Positions 24,707 through 33,330 of a DNA stretch of 64,000 nucleotides are shown here, in pieces; position 1 is the stretch's first letter; the number at the start of each line of letters is the position of its first letter. The DNA comes from DATASD01 sp035276765. GTDB lineage: Bacteria; Patescibacteriota; Saccharimonadia; Saccharimonadales; UBA4665. Below the pieces are notes generated by a model. That model was not told the DNA's origin, did no database searches, and saw only the letters and a list, made by a program, of their open reading frames with translations. The translations under genes and the position numbers were made by a program. The DNA is taken from assembly GCA_035276765.1 (NCBI GenBank), contig DATELH010000002.1, forward strand, positions 886,823 to 950,822. The letters are read 5' to 3'.

Positions 24707-25291
24707 ATGATTTCGACATTGACTGGCCAAATTGCCGAAAAAATTGCAGACGTAGTCGTGCTCGACGTATGCGGCGTGGGTTACGGCCTGTTTATGACAC
24801 TCGACGACAGTGGTCGTTTAGCTGCCGACGCTACTGCCAAAGTGTACGTGTACGAGCATATCCGCGAGCAGTCGCACGATCTGTACGGTTTTACGTCGCT
24901 CAGCACAAAGCAGCTGTTCGAGCAGCTCCTCGACGTAAACGGTGTGGGGCCGCGCATGGCACTTAACGTGTTAAGTGTTGGCAACGAGCAGGCAGTGCGC
25001 ACGGCGATTGCTGGTGGCGACCTAAAGTTCATCCAGCAAGCGAGCGGTGTTGGCAAGCGCGTGGCCGAGCGTGTTGTGGTGGAGCTGAAAGACAAAGTTG
25101 GTTTGGCCGGCGTAGACCTTGCTGCCACCGGCCTATTGCAGAGCGAAAACCGAGCCCTGCAAGACGAGGCTGTTGAGGCGTTGGTGAGCCTGGGCTACAC
25201 CCCACAAGACGCCGCTGTTGCTTTGCAAGATATTGACCCAAAGCTGCCGACCGAAACACGGGTTACGCAGGCACTAAAAGGGGCACGGTAG
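24707..25291 (+). CDS. ruvA: Holliday junction DNA helicase subunit RuvA
   Basis: 194 residues starting MISTLTGQIAEK. The N-terminal OB fold, two helix-hairpin-helix motifs (LLDVNGVGPRMALNVL and IQQASGVGKRVAERVV) and the C-terminal domain (EAVEALVSLGYTPQDA) are all present. RuvA binds the four-way junction and loads RuvB. Start 24707 is chosen because it fits the family N-terminus and CATAAT (24694-24699) ends 7 bases before it. Confidence 0.96.
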   Translation: MISTLTGQIAEKIADVVVLDVCGVGYGLFMTLDDSGRLAADATAKVYVYEHIREQSHDLYGFTSLSTKQLFEQLLDVNGVGPRMALNVLSVGNEQAVRTAIAGGDLKFIQQASGVGKRVAERVVVELKDKVGLAGVDLAATGLLQSENRALQDEAVEALVSLGYTPQDAAVALQDIDPKLPTETRVTQALKGAR

Positions 25292-26323
25292 GTGATCGAC
25301 CGTATTGTAACCACTGGTTTGCAAGAAGATAGCGGGCAAGAACAGGAGCTCGAAAATACATTGCGTCCGCGGGATTTCGCCAGCTATATTGGGCAGGAAC
25401 GGCTCAAACAAAACTTACGCCTGGCGATCGACGCCGCAAAAAAACGCGGTGAGCCGCTGGATCACATTTTGTTGTATGGACCACCGGGCCTCGGAAAAAC
25501 CACGATGGCCAGCGTGATCGCACACGAAATGGGCTCGCAAATCCGCATAACCAGCGGGCCGGCAATCGAGCGCGCCGGAGACCTGGCTAGCCTGCTTACC
25601 AACCTTCAAGACGGCGATATTTTGTTCATCGACGAAATCCACCGGCTGCACCACAGCATCGAAGAGGTGTTATATTCGGCGATGGAGGATTACAAGCTCG
25701 ACATTATGCTTGGCAAAGGGCCGTCGGCACGCAGTCTGCGCCTGGATTTGCCAAAGTTTACGCTGATTGGCGCCACGACGCGCACGGGTAGTTTGGCTGC
25801 GCCGCTGCGCGATCGGTTTGGCATGATTCACCGTTTGGAATTCTACACGCCAGAGCAAATCCAACAGATTATCCAACGTGCCGCTGATATTTTGCAAGTG
25901 CGCATCCATGCACCGGCCGCCGCAGAGCTAGCGCAGCGTTCACGCCTTACGCCGCGCATCGCCAATCGTTTGCTCAAACGTGTGCGCGACTACGCCGACG
26001 TTAATGGTGATGGCATCATCGACACAGTGTTGAGTACTAAAGCCTTGCAGCTGCTGGAAGTTGATGAGCTCGGCCTCGACCCGGCCGACCGCATGCTGTT
26101 GCTGGCAATTATCGACAACTACAAAGGCGGGCCGGTGGGGGTCGAAACGCTTGCAGCGCTCACCGCCGAAGAACGTTCGACCATCGAAGATTTTTACGAG
26201 CCCTACCTCATGCAAATTGGCCTGCTGGAACGCACGCCGCGTGGCCGTAAAGTGACGCACAAAACATATAAACATCTCGGCAAAGCACCGCATCCAGACA
26301 GTGACCAGGCAAGCCTGCTATAA
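25292..26323 (+). CDS. ruvB: Holliday junction branch-migration ATPase RuvB
   Basis: 343-residue AAA+ motor: Walker A GPPGLGKTT, Walker B FIDEIHRL, sensor 1 GATTRTG, arginine-finger region RDRFGMIHRLEFYTPEQ, and the winged-helix C-terminus (GLLERTPRGRKVT). It starts at GTG 25292 directly after the ruvA stop, with AAAGGGG just upstream. Its stop codon overlaps the TATAAT of the next gene. Confidence 0.98.
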   Translation: MIDRIVTTGLQEDSGQEQELENTLRPRDFASYIGQERLKQNLRLAIDAAKKRGEPLDHILLYGPPGLGKTTMASVIAHEMGSQIRITSGPAIERAGDLASLLTNLQDGDILFIDEIHRLHHSIEEVLYSAMEDYKLDIMLGKGPSARSLRLDLPKFTLIGATTRTGSLAAPLRDRFGMIHRLEFYTPEQIQQIIQRAADILQVRIHAPAAAELAQRSRLTPRIANRLLKRVRDYADVNGDGIIDTVLSTKALQLLEVDELGLDPADRMLLLAIIDNYKGGPVGVETLAALTAEERSTIEDFYEPYLMQIGLLERTPRGRKVTHKTYKHLGKAPHPDSDQASLL

Positions 26324-26331
26324 TAGGCGCT

Positions 26332-26985
26332 ATGGATCCGAATACCCTAGGCCAACCCAATTACACAGCGCCGGACAGCGGCATGCCGCCACAGCCGACT
26401 AGCCAACAAGCCCTTATGAACCAGCAGGCAAATATTGACCACCTTAAAATTAACCCGTTGGCGGCTATGCAAGAGGGCGAGGAGCTTATTGCTGATATTC
26501 ATCGTCACCCGTTTGGCATTGTGAGCCTATACTTTTTTGCGTTTGTTGGTTTGGTGGCAGCGTGCGGTGCGATTTTGCTGCTCGTGCCGCGGCTGATTGG
26601 CTCAAACTCCAGCTACGACCCCACCTCGATTTCCATTGCTTTTATTGTGGTGGTGATCGTGCTGATGTTGGCGGGTTTGGGCGTAACCACAATGGTGTAC
26701 TGGCAAAATCGTTGGGTGGTTACCTCCGATAGCTTGACGCAAATTTCGCAGCGCAGTCTGTTTAGCCGCCAGGTGAGCCAGCTGTCGCTCGGCAACCTCG
26801 AGGACATTACGGCTGAGCAGCGCGGCATCATTCCAAACCTCTTTAACTTTGGCACGTTGCGCGCCGAAACCGCCGGTGAGCACTCCAAGTTTTTCTTTTT
26901 GTACTGTCCGAACCCCAACTTGTATGCGCGCAAAATTTTGATGGCGCGCGAGATTTACTTGCAACAAAACGGCGGACGCCGCTAG
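26332..26985 (+). CDS. PH-domain membrane protein (bPH2 type)
   Basis: 217 residues: a polar, Gln/Pro-rich N-terminus, two membrane helices (about 62-85 and 100-123), then a bacterial PH-like domain in which WVVTSDSLTQISQRSLFSRQVSQLSLGNLEDITAEQ is the typical pattern. Function unknown; such proteins may organise membrane complexes. TATAAT at 26319-26324 overlaps the ruvB stop and ends 7 bases before the ATG (leaderless). Confidence 0.82.
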   Translation: MDPNTLGQPNYTAPDSGMPPQPTSQQALMNQQANIDHLKINPLAAMQEGEELIADIHRHPFGIVSLYFFAFVGLVAACGAILLLVPRLIGSNSSYDPTSISIAFIVVVIVLMLAGLGVTTMVYWQNRWVVTSDSLTQISQRSLFSRQVSQLSLGNLEDITAEQRGIIPNLFNFGTLRAETAGEHSKFFFLYCPNPNLYARKILMAREIYLQQNGGRR

Positions 26986-27294
26986 TTACTCGTGGAACGG
27001 GTTGTTGCGGGCTTGGTCGAACAGCGCTTGCACGCTCACGCTATTGTCTTGTAATTGTTTGATTTTTTCTACGACCGTCGGGTCAACCTTTAGGCTTTTT
27101 TGCGTGACCTGAACAGTGACTTGGCTGGCGTCTGGCTGGGCCTGGCTCAAGGTGTTAATGCGCAGCAAAATAATGCTATACACGCCGGCCAGCAACACGA
27201 AAAACAGCAGCACGCGGTAGCGGTATAGCTCGTGGGCTACGCGAGTGGCGCTGTTTTGTAATGAAAACGGTTTGGCGGGTTTTTTGAGCTTCAT
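26986..27294 (-). CDS. Small single-pass membrane protein of the pilus operon
   Basis: 102 residues: a basic cytoplasmic start, one membrane helix at about 28-47 (LLFFVLLAGVYSIILLRI) and an extracytoplasmic helical tail. It is the last gene of the pilus run and its start abuts the pilO-like stop (shared base 27294). Position suggests a PilP-like or accessory assembly protein, but the sequence is not clearly PilP. Confidence 0.7.
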   Translation of the reverse strand: MKLKKPAKPFSLQNSATRVAHELYRYRVLLFFVLLAGVYSIILLRINTLSQAQPDASQVTVQVTQKSLKVDPTVVEKIKQLQDNSVSVQALFDQARNNPFHE

Positions 27295-27896
27295 TATGGC
27301 TTGATATACTCGTTTAATTGTAGCGTAAAGATAAGCTTAACGTGGTCGGGGGTTGGCTGGATGTTGACACTGCTGACCTGGGCGGTGCGGCGGTTGTTCT
27401 CGAGCGCACCCAAAAAGCTCACAAACTGTGCGTAGGTAATGGGATGTGTGGAGTCTTGCTGAATGGTAATGGGCAACTGGAAGACGCCGGCAATATTTGG
27501 CACTGGTGAAACTTGGGTAAGCGGAGTGGATTTGCTACCGCTGGCCTGGCCGCCCAGCGTGGACGCCGAAAAGCTCACACTGCTTAAGGTAATGTTGTTG
27601 GCCGCTGCAATGTTGACGATTTCGCGCACCGCCTCGGCCTGGTCTTTGTCTTGTGGCACAACGGTTTTTGCTATGTCGTTGAGCGGCGCATAGGTTTCAA
27701 TATCTTTTTTGGCCTTGACGAGGTCGGTCTGTTGCTGGGCGATCACCTGGTTTTGCAGCTTGTAACCAATTAGTTTTTTGGATTGTTTTTGCAAAATGCT
27801 ATTAGCGCCGTAAGCTGCTGCGATGATGCCAATGCCGAGGAGGCTGAGCACAGCAACCATGGTAACCCAAATTCGCTGACTCGCACCCATTTTCAT
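27294..27896 (-). CDS. pilO: PilO-like type IV pilus assembly protein
   Basis: 200 residues: an N-terminal membrane helix (about 9-31), a coiled coil (KLQNQVIAQQQTDLVKAKKDIETYAP) and a ferredoxin-like C-terminal domain (ITYAQFVSFLGALENNRRTAQVSSVNI), the PilO layout. It follows pilN with a 4-base ATGA overlap. PilO pairs with PilN on the outer face of the membrane and aligns the assembly ATPase platform. Confidence 0.8.
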   Translation of the reverse strand: MKMGASQRIWVTMVAVLSLLGIGIIAAAYGANSILQKQSKKLIGYKLQNQVIAQQQTDLVKAKKDIETYAPLNDIAKTVVPQDKDQAEAVREIVNIAAANNITLSSVSFSASTLGGQASGSKSTPLTQVSPVPNIAGVFQLPITIQQDSTHPITYAQFVSFLGALENNRRTAQVSSVNIQPTPDHVKLIFTLQLNEYIKP

Positions 27897-28489
27897 TTTT
27901 TAACCCCTGTGTTGTTTATGAACAAAAATGGGTTGTTGGTGGTAAACAGTGCGCGGATGCCCGCAGTACAGGGGTATTTCGGATCGGCATTAGTGCTGTT
28001 GCAGTTGATGTTTATGATGTCGGCCTTGCTGAAAATTTTGTTGTGCGGATCTTGCAGGTTTACTTGCATTTGTGTGGCGGCGTTGTAGTCGGCGCTGGCA
28101 ATGTTGAGGTCGAGCGCGCCCTGGGTCTTGCTGATGCTCAATCCTGTAAGCACGACGTTGGGTGGCGTGATGGTGCCCACCTGCTTGAGCAGCTGCGAAA
28201 ATAACACTTCGTTCGAGAGCACCTGCACAACCAGCTTGAGATTGTTGGAGATGTCGGTGGTTTGCTTTTTGACTTGGTCGACGTGCTGGCTGGTGAGCAG
28301 GGCTTGACCGTGCTGTACTTGTTGGCTCAAGTTGCTAACCGACTGGTTCATGTAAAAGATGCCGGCAACGGTGATGACGACCATGCCGCCGAGGCCTGCC
28401 AACATTGCCCATACCCAGCGCAGGAGCGCGCGGTTGCGTCGCGCATAGGTGTAGTTTTGTTTGAGGTCGTCGGGAAGTAAGTTTATCAT
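27893..28489 (-). CDS. pilN: PilN-like type IV pilus assembly protein
   Basis: 198 residues beginning MINLLPDDLKQNY, the INLLP motif by which PilN binds PilM. One membrane helix follows (about 26-48), then a coiled coil and a ferredoxin-like domain. It overlaps pilM upstream and pilO downstream by 4 bases each, so the three proteins are probably made in balanced amounts. Confidence 0.88.
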   Translation of the reverse strand: MINLLPDDLKQNYTYARRNRALLRWVWAMLAGLGGMVVITVAGIFYMNQSVSNLSQQVQHGQALLTSQHVDQVKKQTTDISNNLKLVVQVLSNEVLFSQLLKQVGTITPPNVVLTGLSISKTQGALDLNIASADYNAATQMQVNLQDPHNKIFSKADIININCNSTNADPKYPCTAGIRALFTTNNPFLFINNTGVKK

Positions 28490-29553
28490 GTCGCAAATAC
28501 CTGTTTTGGATTGACGAGCGCCAGGCCAGCAGCGGTGGTGTACAACAAGCGCTCAGTTTGGCTGGGGGGTTGCAAACGATTGGGCTCCAGGTATTGCCAC
28601 GGTTCGCAAGCGCGGGCCGCCACGCGCAGCTGGTTGGTAAGGTATTCGGTAAGTCCGGGCATGTTCGTGCCGCCGCCAACGGTGACTATCTGGCTGATTT
28701 TGCGCTCGGCACCGTAGCGTTCTTCGTAGTAACGGATGATGCGCCGGATTTCTTTTACTACTTGCGCCAGCGTCGGCTCGACGGCTGCCAGAATCTCTTG
28801 CTGCTTTTTGCTGGCGTTAATGCCATATTTAGTTTTTACCAGATGTGCTTCCTGGTGGTTCACGCCAAGCCGCTGGGCGATGAGGTTAGTGAACACGTCG
28901 CCACCGCCCGGTGCGATGCCGCTCACAATAAGGGACTTGTCGAACACCGAAATGTCGGCTGAAAGCGAGCCAAAATCGATCAGCACGGTAGGCACGTCGC
29001 TTTGGGCATCTTGTCGTATGAACCGCGCCACGCCATCGAGCGTCGTCTGTACCAGCACTGTTTCGAGCCCGAGCATGCGGGTAAAAACCAAGTACGAATC
29101 GACAATTTTTTTGGGTACGGCAATCACAAACAGTTCAATGTTTTCGGCGGTCTGGTTTACGACGCTGTAATCCAGGTATAGTTCTTCAACCGGCATGGGG
29201 ATGTACTCTTCGACTTCGAGCTGCACCGCCTCGCGCAACTCTTTTTTGTTGAGGCGCGGCACCGAAATGGAGCGCGTAAAGCTGCGGGCAACCGGCACGG
29301 CCACGGCCACGCGGTTTGTGGTGATGTTGCCGACCAGGTGACGTGCGAACATATCTTTGGCGGCGGTGGCCAAGACCTCGGGCTTTACAATAACGCCGTC
29401 TTTAACGGCGCTCGGTTCAAAAGCAATGTGCCCGAAACCCATAACCCCTGGCTTTTTCATGGATGGGTCGAGCTGCATGACCTTAATTGAACCGTGTCCG
29501 ATATCAAGGCCGAAGAGCGGTTTGTCTGTATAAAAATATGTTTTTGAATTCAT
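28486..29553 (-). CDS. pilM: PilM, actin-like type IV pilus assembly ATPase-fold protein
   Basis: About 355 residues with the actin/FtsA fold: phosphate loop FGLDIGHGSIKVMQL, LIDFGSLSADISVFD and VTVGGGTNMPGLTEYL. PilM sits on the inner face of the membrane and binds the PilN tail. ATG 29553 is used instead of 29613 because AAAGGGTGG lies just upstream and the conserved protein begins there. Confidence 0.93.
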   Translation of the reverse strand: MNSKTYFYTDKPLFGLDIGHGSIKVMQLDPSMKKPGVMGFGHIAFEPSAVKDGVIVKPEVLATAAKDMFARHLVGNITTNRVAVAVPVARSFTRSISVPRLNKKELREAVQLEVEEYIPMPVEELYLDYSVVNQTAENIELFVIAVPKKIVDSYLVFTRMLGLETVLVQTTLDGVARFIRQDAQSDVPTVLIDFGSLSADISVFDKSLIVSGIAPGGGDVFTNLIAQRLGVNHQEAHLVKTKYGINASKKQQEILAAVEPTLAQVVKEIRRIIRYYEERYGAERKISQIVTVGGGTNMPGLTEYLTNQLRVAARACEPWQYLEPNRLQPPSQTERLLYTTAAGLALVNPKQVFAT

Positions 29554-29619
29554 GCCACCCTTTAACCATGAGCACTTTTTACTAAGTATACCAGGAAGCT
29601 GCTGCTTTTTCACGAAGTG

Positions 29620-31518
29620 TTAAAGCACGGGAATGGTGTCGGCCGGACAGGTGTCGGGATAGGCGCTGGCGGCAATGCCCCACTTGCCGCGCAGGTAATC
29701 TTCGAGCGATTCAATCTGGTGGCAGGTGAGCGCGTGGTCGTACACAATAAGCTCAGCATAGTCGCCGTTCATATAATTGACGCCTGTGCCCGGCATGGCG
29801 CCGCTGCGCGTCCCACCAAAATACAGTTGGTTGATGCCGAACGTGTAGGGCGAGCCCACAGGGTTTAAGCCCACGCTTTGCGCCACTTGGGCGCCATTGC
29901 CGCGCAGCAGGCCATCGACCTTGTTGCTTGATGATGAGTTGATTTGGAATACGCTGCCAAAGATATACGACGTGTTGGTACAAGTGGCGCCACAAGTGTA
30001 ATTGGTGCGATAGCTGGTGCCGCTGTAAATGCTTGAAAAGCCGGCAGTGCTGCCGTAGCGCAGCAGCGGGACGATGGAACTGCCACTGGTAGTGTCGTTG
30101 TTTGCAGTACTGCTGGTGCCGCTCATGAACCGGCCGTCGCTGCCCGAAGTGCTGAAGTTTGGCTTTACCACGCCTAGAACGGTCAATTCTTGGTTGTTCG
30201 TGATGGCGTCGTTCAGCGTGCTCAACAGGGCGCCGTTATTGAAGCGCACCACGGTGTTGCCATTGATTTGGTTGTCTACGCGGGTGGGCGCCGTGCCGAG
30301 TCCGAATATGGCGTGGTTGCCGTTGCCCGACTTATCGTTCCACTGCGTGACGCTGCCGCCGTTGGTTGCCTGGGTAACGCCGTTCACGGAATAGGTAACA
30401 TCAAGGGTGATGCCGTTTTTGGAAAGGTTGCGATTGCCGGTTCCGCTCACGTATTTTATGGCCAAGCCCAAGTTGTTTTGGTCGTTCTTGCCGTCGGCAA
30501 TCGCCGTGCCCCAGTTCGGATTGTTGACCATCTCTTGCACGATCGACGCCACATTCACCGTAACTTTGTTGCCCGGCGGCAGGTTGTTGGTGGTAAAGTT
30601 GACCGTGGCGTTAGTGTGCATGCCGCTAGTGGTGAGCGGTGTCTTGAGCTGGTTCGTGCCCGATTGCGTAAACAGCGGCGTGTAAGGATTGCTCGTGCTT
30701 TGGTAAATGCCCGTCACTTGGTTGGTTTCACTACCGCCGGTGCCCGAGGGCGTGGCACCCGGCAAACTGAGTGTGGCCGAGGTGATCGTGGCGCCCTTTG
30801 GCACATTCACGTTTTGGAAAACCATGCCGTTGTTTAAGTATTTGCTGTTCAAAAATAGACAAGTTAGTGAGTCAAAATTAAGGATGCTACAGGTGCTCAT
30901 TTGCATGCTGCTATCTTGCCAGGCAAGGAGTGATTGGTTGCCGCTCGATGCTAACTCCTGCAGAGTGTCGCGTGTGCCATCGAACCAATTGCCAAAACTG
31001 GTGGCGCGGTGCACGGTGCCGCTGGTTTGGCTGAATAGCGTCGATTGGTCGCTGGCGTCGAGCCACACCGTGGGGCCAAAATCGCCCGGCGTTTTACAGA
31101 CAGCATAGGTGCGTACAATTTCGGCATCCACACTGTATACATAGCGGGCGTGCGCGGCGTTTTGCGGCAGGTATACGTTGCCGGTGGCTTGGATGGTCTT
31201 TGAAAAACCGTCGGCCGATGTGCTGATGACCTGCGAACTAAACGTGATCCGATAGTGACTGTTCGATACCAAGTTCTGCTCGCTCGTACCACTGTAATTG
31301 CCGCACAGGGCGCTGTCGAATTGCTCTTGTGAGTAGTCGATGGCTGCCTTGGAAGCCACGCGCGCCATCTGAATGTACGATTGCTTGTATGAAAAGTTCA
31401 ACCCGTTGTTGGCCTGCAACAGCACCGAAAAACCGGTGAGCGCCATCAGGCTAATCAAAATCACCAGCACCGGCATAAAAAAGCCGCGCTGGTTGCCACG
31501 CAAGCGCAAAAGCATCAT
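29620..31518 (-). CDS. Large minor pilin with LamG/concanavalin-like domain (possible adhesin)
   Basis: 632 residues. The N-terminus (RGFFMPVLVILISLMALTGFSVLL, broken here for length by the pilin cut site after RG) is a pilin-like helix without the usual Glu at +5, as in PilX-type minor pilins. The rest is extracellular: repeated Ser/Thr/Asn-rich beta segments, a module starting PTVWLDASDQSTLF and a C-terminal concanavalin/LamG-like part (AELIVYDHALTCHQIESLEDYLRGKWG). Such domains bind carbohydrate or protein. It sits in the operon with two other minor pilins, so it probably caps the pilus and contacts a surface. The ligand is unknown. Confidence 0.82.
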   Translation of the reverse strand: MMLLRLRGNQRGFFMPVLVILISLMALTGFSVLLQANNGLNFSYKQSYIQMARVASKAAIDYSQEQFDSALCGNYSGTSEQNLVSNSHYRITFSSQVISTSADGFSKTIQATGNVYLPQNAAHARYVYSVDAEIVRTYAVCKTPGDFGPTVWLDASDQSTLFSQTSGTVHRATSFGNWFDGTRDTLQELASSGNQSLLAWQDSSMQMSTCSILNFDSLTCLFLNSKYLNNGMVFQNVNVPKGATITSATLSLPGATPSGTGGSETNQVTGIYQSTSNPYTPLFTQSGTNQLKTPLTTSGMHTNATVNFTTNNLPPGNKVTVNVASIVQEMVNNPNWGTAIADGKNDQNNLGLAIKYVSGTGNRNLSKNGITLDVTYSVNGVTQATNGGSVTQWNDKSGNGNHAIFGLGTAPTRVDNQINGNTVVRFNNGALLSTLNDAITNNQELTVLGVVKPNFSTSGSDGRFMSGTSSTANNDTTSGSSIVPLLRYGSTAGFSSIYSGTSYRTNYTCGATCTNTSYIFGSVFQINSSSSNKVDGLLRGNGAQVAQSVGLNPVGSPYTFGINQLYFGGTRSGAMPGTGVNYMNGDYAELIVYDHALTCHQIESLEDYLRGKWGIAASAYPDTCPADTIPVL

Positions 31519-32243
31519 TGGTTTACCCTCCGCATTGTTAAGGTTGAGGTGGTGTAAATGTCTTCGGCGTAAGCCTTGTCGTGCAGCGTTACCGACACCT
31601 GGATTTTACGCGCCTGTTCGGGGGTGGTCACTACGGCGTTACTGCCATTGTAGTAGGTGATGTTAAACGAGCTGAGCTTGTCGGTGAGCAATACGTCTGC
31701 CGGACAACTGGTGTTGGCATGGTCTGCCGGACAACTTTGTTTGAGATAGCTGGTGCCGCAGGTGCTCATGCTGCTGGGCGCGGTGAGGGTGCGCTTGTAC
31801 AGGTTGGTGCCGGACACAAAATAGATGGTGTTGTTGTACAGCGGATCGTTTTGCTCGAGTACCGATTGTGGGCTGCAGCCCACGGTGTTAATGTACACCG
31901 GTAAGCGGTTTGGGTCGCGGTGGCTGCTGGTGAGTGCCGGGTTGGACAAAATGAGCGTTTGCGGTATGGTGGTTGCCTTCCAGCCACCGCTCGGCGCGTA
32001 TGGATCACTCAAATTGCTGTTGATGTTCGTGGTAAAAGCATTCGAGAAAAACACATCATCTTGCATGGTAAAAGTAACTTCTTGCGCGGCCAGCTGCAGG
32101 TTCACCACGCCCTGCTGTTTTACCAACTGGCCGTATTGGCTAAACAGATAGTTCATGGTGTAGGCGATTACCACCATCAAAATAGGGCAGATAACAAGGA
32201 TCTCGATCAGCGTAAAACCGGCGTTATTTTGGAGCTTTTTCAT
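31515..32243 (-). CDS. Minor pilin (PilW-like)
   Basis: 242 residues with a type III/IV prepilin start, NNAGFTLIEILVICPILMVV: cleavage after Gly, methylated Phe, Glu at +5. The remainder is extracytoplasmic with several cysteines (CSPQS, CGTSYLKQSC, CPAD). It overlaps the flanking minor-pilin genes by 4 bases on both sides. Likely part of the pilus tip-priming complex. Confidence 0.85.
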   Translation of the reverse strand: MKKLQNNAGFTLIEILVICPILMVVIAYTMNYLFSQYGQLVKQQGVVNLQLAAQEVTFTMQDDVFFSNAFTTNINSNLSDPYAPSGGWKATTIPQTLILSNPALTSSHRDPNRLPVYINTVGCSPQSVLEQNDPLYNNTIYFVSGTNLYKRTLTAPSSMSTCGTSYLKQSCPADHANTSCPADVLLTDKLSSFNITYYNGSNAVVTTPEQARKIQVSVTLHDKAYAEDIYTTSTLTMRRVNQ

Positions 32244-32647
32244 AGGCCGTTCTTCTGTATAAAATCGGCGTATTGAATAATGCGGTCGTTGTGGCCATAG
32301 GTGACTTTTACCACCACTTGCTTGAGCGTTGCCGAAACGGTGTTGATATACACTTGGCCGCTCCGCGGGCTGGGCAGCGTGGGGTCGAGCGAGCTGCTAA
32401 AGTCTTCCACCTGTTGCAGCGTGCCAGCTGGCGCGGTATTGGGCAGGCTAGTGAACGAGGTGTTTTCGTATTGCTGCACTTTGGCAAAGGCGGCCTCGTT
32501 GGCGTGGTTGGTGTCGATGGCAGTCTTGTTGATGTTTTGGATAGTGGTAAAAGTGGTGGTGAACGCCAAAAATGTCACGCCGATGATTAACAGTGTGATC
32601 AAAAGTTCGATCAACGAGAATCCTTCCTCCGAGCGTAAACCCTTCAT
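32240..32647 (-). CDS. Minor pilin (PilV/PilI-like)
   Basis: 135 residues starting MKGLRSEEGFSLIELLITLLIIG, a canonical prepilin leader with Glu at +5. First of three overlapping minor-pilin genes. A TATAAT (minus strand, 32663 to 32658) ends 10 bases before the ATG, right after the pilA terminator. Confidence 0.87.
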   Translation of the reverse strand: MKGLRSEEGFSLIELLITLLIIGVTFLAFTTTFTTIQNINKTAIDTNHANEAAFAKVQQYENTSFTSLPNTAPAGTLQQVEDFSSSLDPTLPSPRSGQVYINTVSATLKQVVVKVTYGHNDRIIQYADFIQKNGL

Positions 32648-32665
32648 GCTTACGTTTATTATAGT

Positions 32666-32693
32666 AAAAGCCCGGGGTAAATCCCAGGCTTTT
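32666..32693 (-). terminator. Terminator after the major pilin gene
   Basis: Read on the minus strand, AAAAGCCTGGG pairs with CCCGGGCTTTT around a short loop, ending in a T run. It separates abundant pilA transcription from the minor-pilin and pilMNO genes, which have their own TATAAT just beyond. Confidence 0.75.
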
Positions 32694-32715
32694 GTGTTTG
32701 TTGGTGACGATGAAG

Positions 32716-33201
32716 CTAGTTTAGGCTGGACTTGGTGTAGGTGCCGCCGCCCTCGTACTTGGCCGTTAAGGTGTATTTAGTACAGTCGCTCGTGCTGTTG
32801 TCACACGTTCCAGCACTGTCGTTTTGCACGTCGTATTGATAACAGCCATCCGAGCCGCCGGTACCAGTGATTAGCTCTGCGGCGTTGCTGCTATCCTTAC
32901 AACTCAGGCTTGTTGACCACTTCGGGTCTTGCAACGCGTTCAGGTCGAGACCCTTCAAGTTACCTTGAATCCAGGTGCGGTCTTGCATGTTAGCAAGCGT
33001 CGGATACTTACCTTGTTGCGCAAAGTATGCCTCGAGCTGGCCCTGAATAGCGTTGATATCTGTTTGGCGCTTGGTGTTGCGGGCCTTCTGCTGAATGCCT
33101 GTATAGGTTGTGATAACGAGCGTTGCCAGAATACCAATGACAACAATCACGATGAGCAGTTCCACTAGGGTGAAACCCGATTGTTTTTTGCGTAGGACCA
33201 T
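32716..33201 (-). CDS. pilA: Major type IV pilin
   Basis: 161 residues with the prepilin signal KKQSGFTLVELLIVIVVIG (cleavage after Gly, Glu at +5), the long hydrophobic helix and a small globular head with four cysteines. It has a strong promoter, a long leader and an AAGGAGGG ribosome site, in contrast to the leaderless genes around it, as expected for the most abundant pilus subunit. Confidence 0.92.
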   Translation of the reverse strand: MVLRKKQSGFTLVELLIVIVVIGILATLVITTYTGIQQKARNTKRQTDINAIQGQLEAYFAQQGKYPTLANMQDRTWIQGNLKGLDLNALQDPKWSTSLSCKDSSNAAELITGTGGSDGCYQYDVQNDSAGTCDNSTSDCTKYTLTAKYEGGGTYTKSSLN

Positions 33202-33274
33202 AAAGACCCACCCTCCTTATGTTAATTGCGTTTTGATCTTTAGTTGTAAAGGTTAGCTAAAGTATCTGCACCTG

Positions 33275-33302
33275 ATTATAGCCATAAGCGGGTTGGCGTC
33301 AA
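33275..33302 (-). promoter_or_regulatory. Strong promoter of the major pilin gene
   Basis: On the minus strand TTGACG (33302 to 33297), 16 bp, TATAAT (33280 to 33275). The predicted leader is about 65-70 bases and ends in AAGGAGGG before the pilA ATG at 33201. Confidence 0.8.
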
Positions 33303-33330
33303 GCTTTTCCCTAGAAATGCAAGTTTCACG

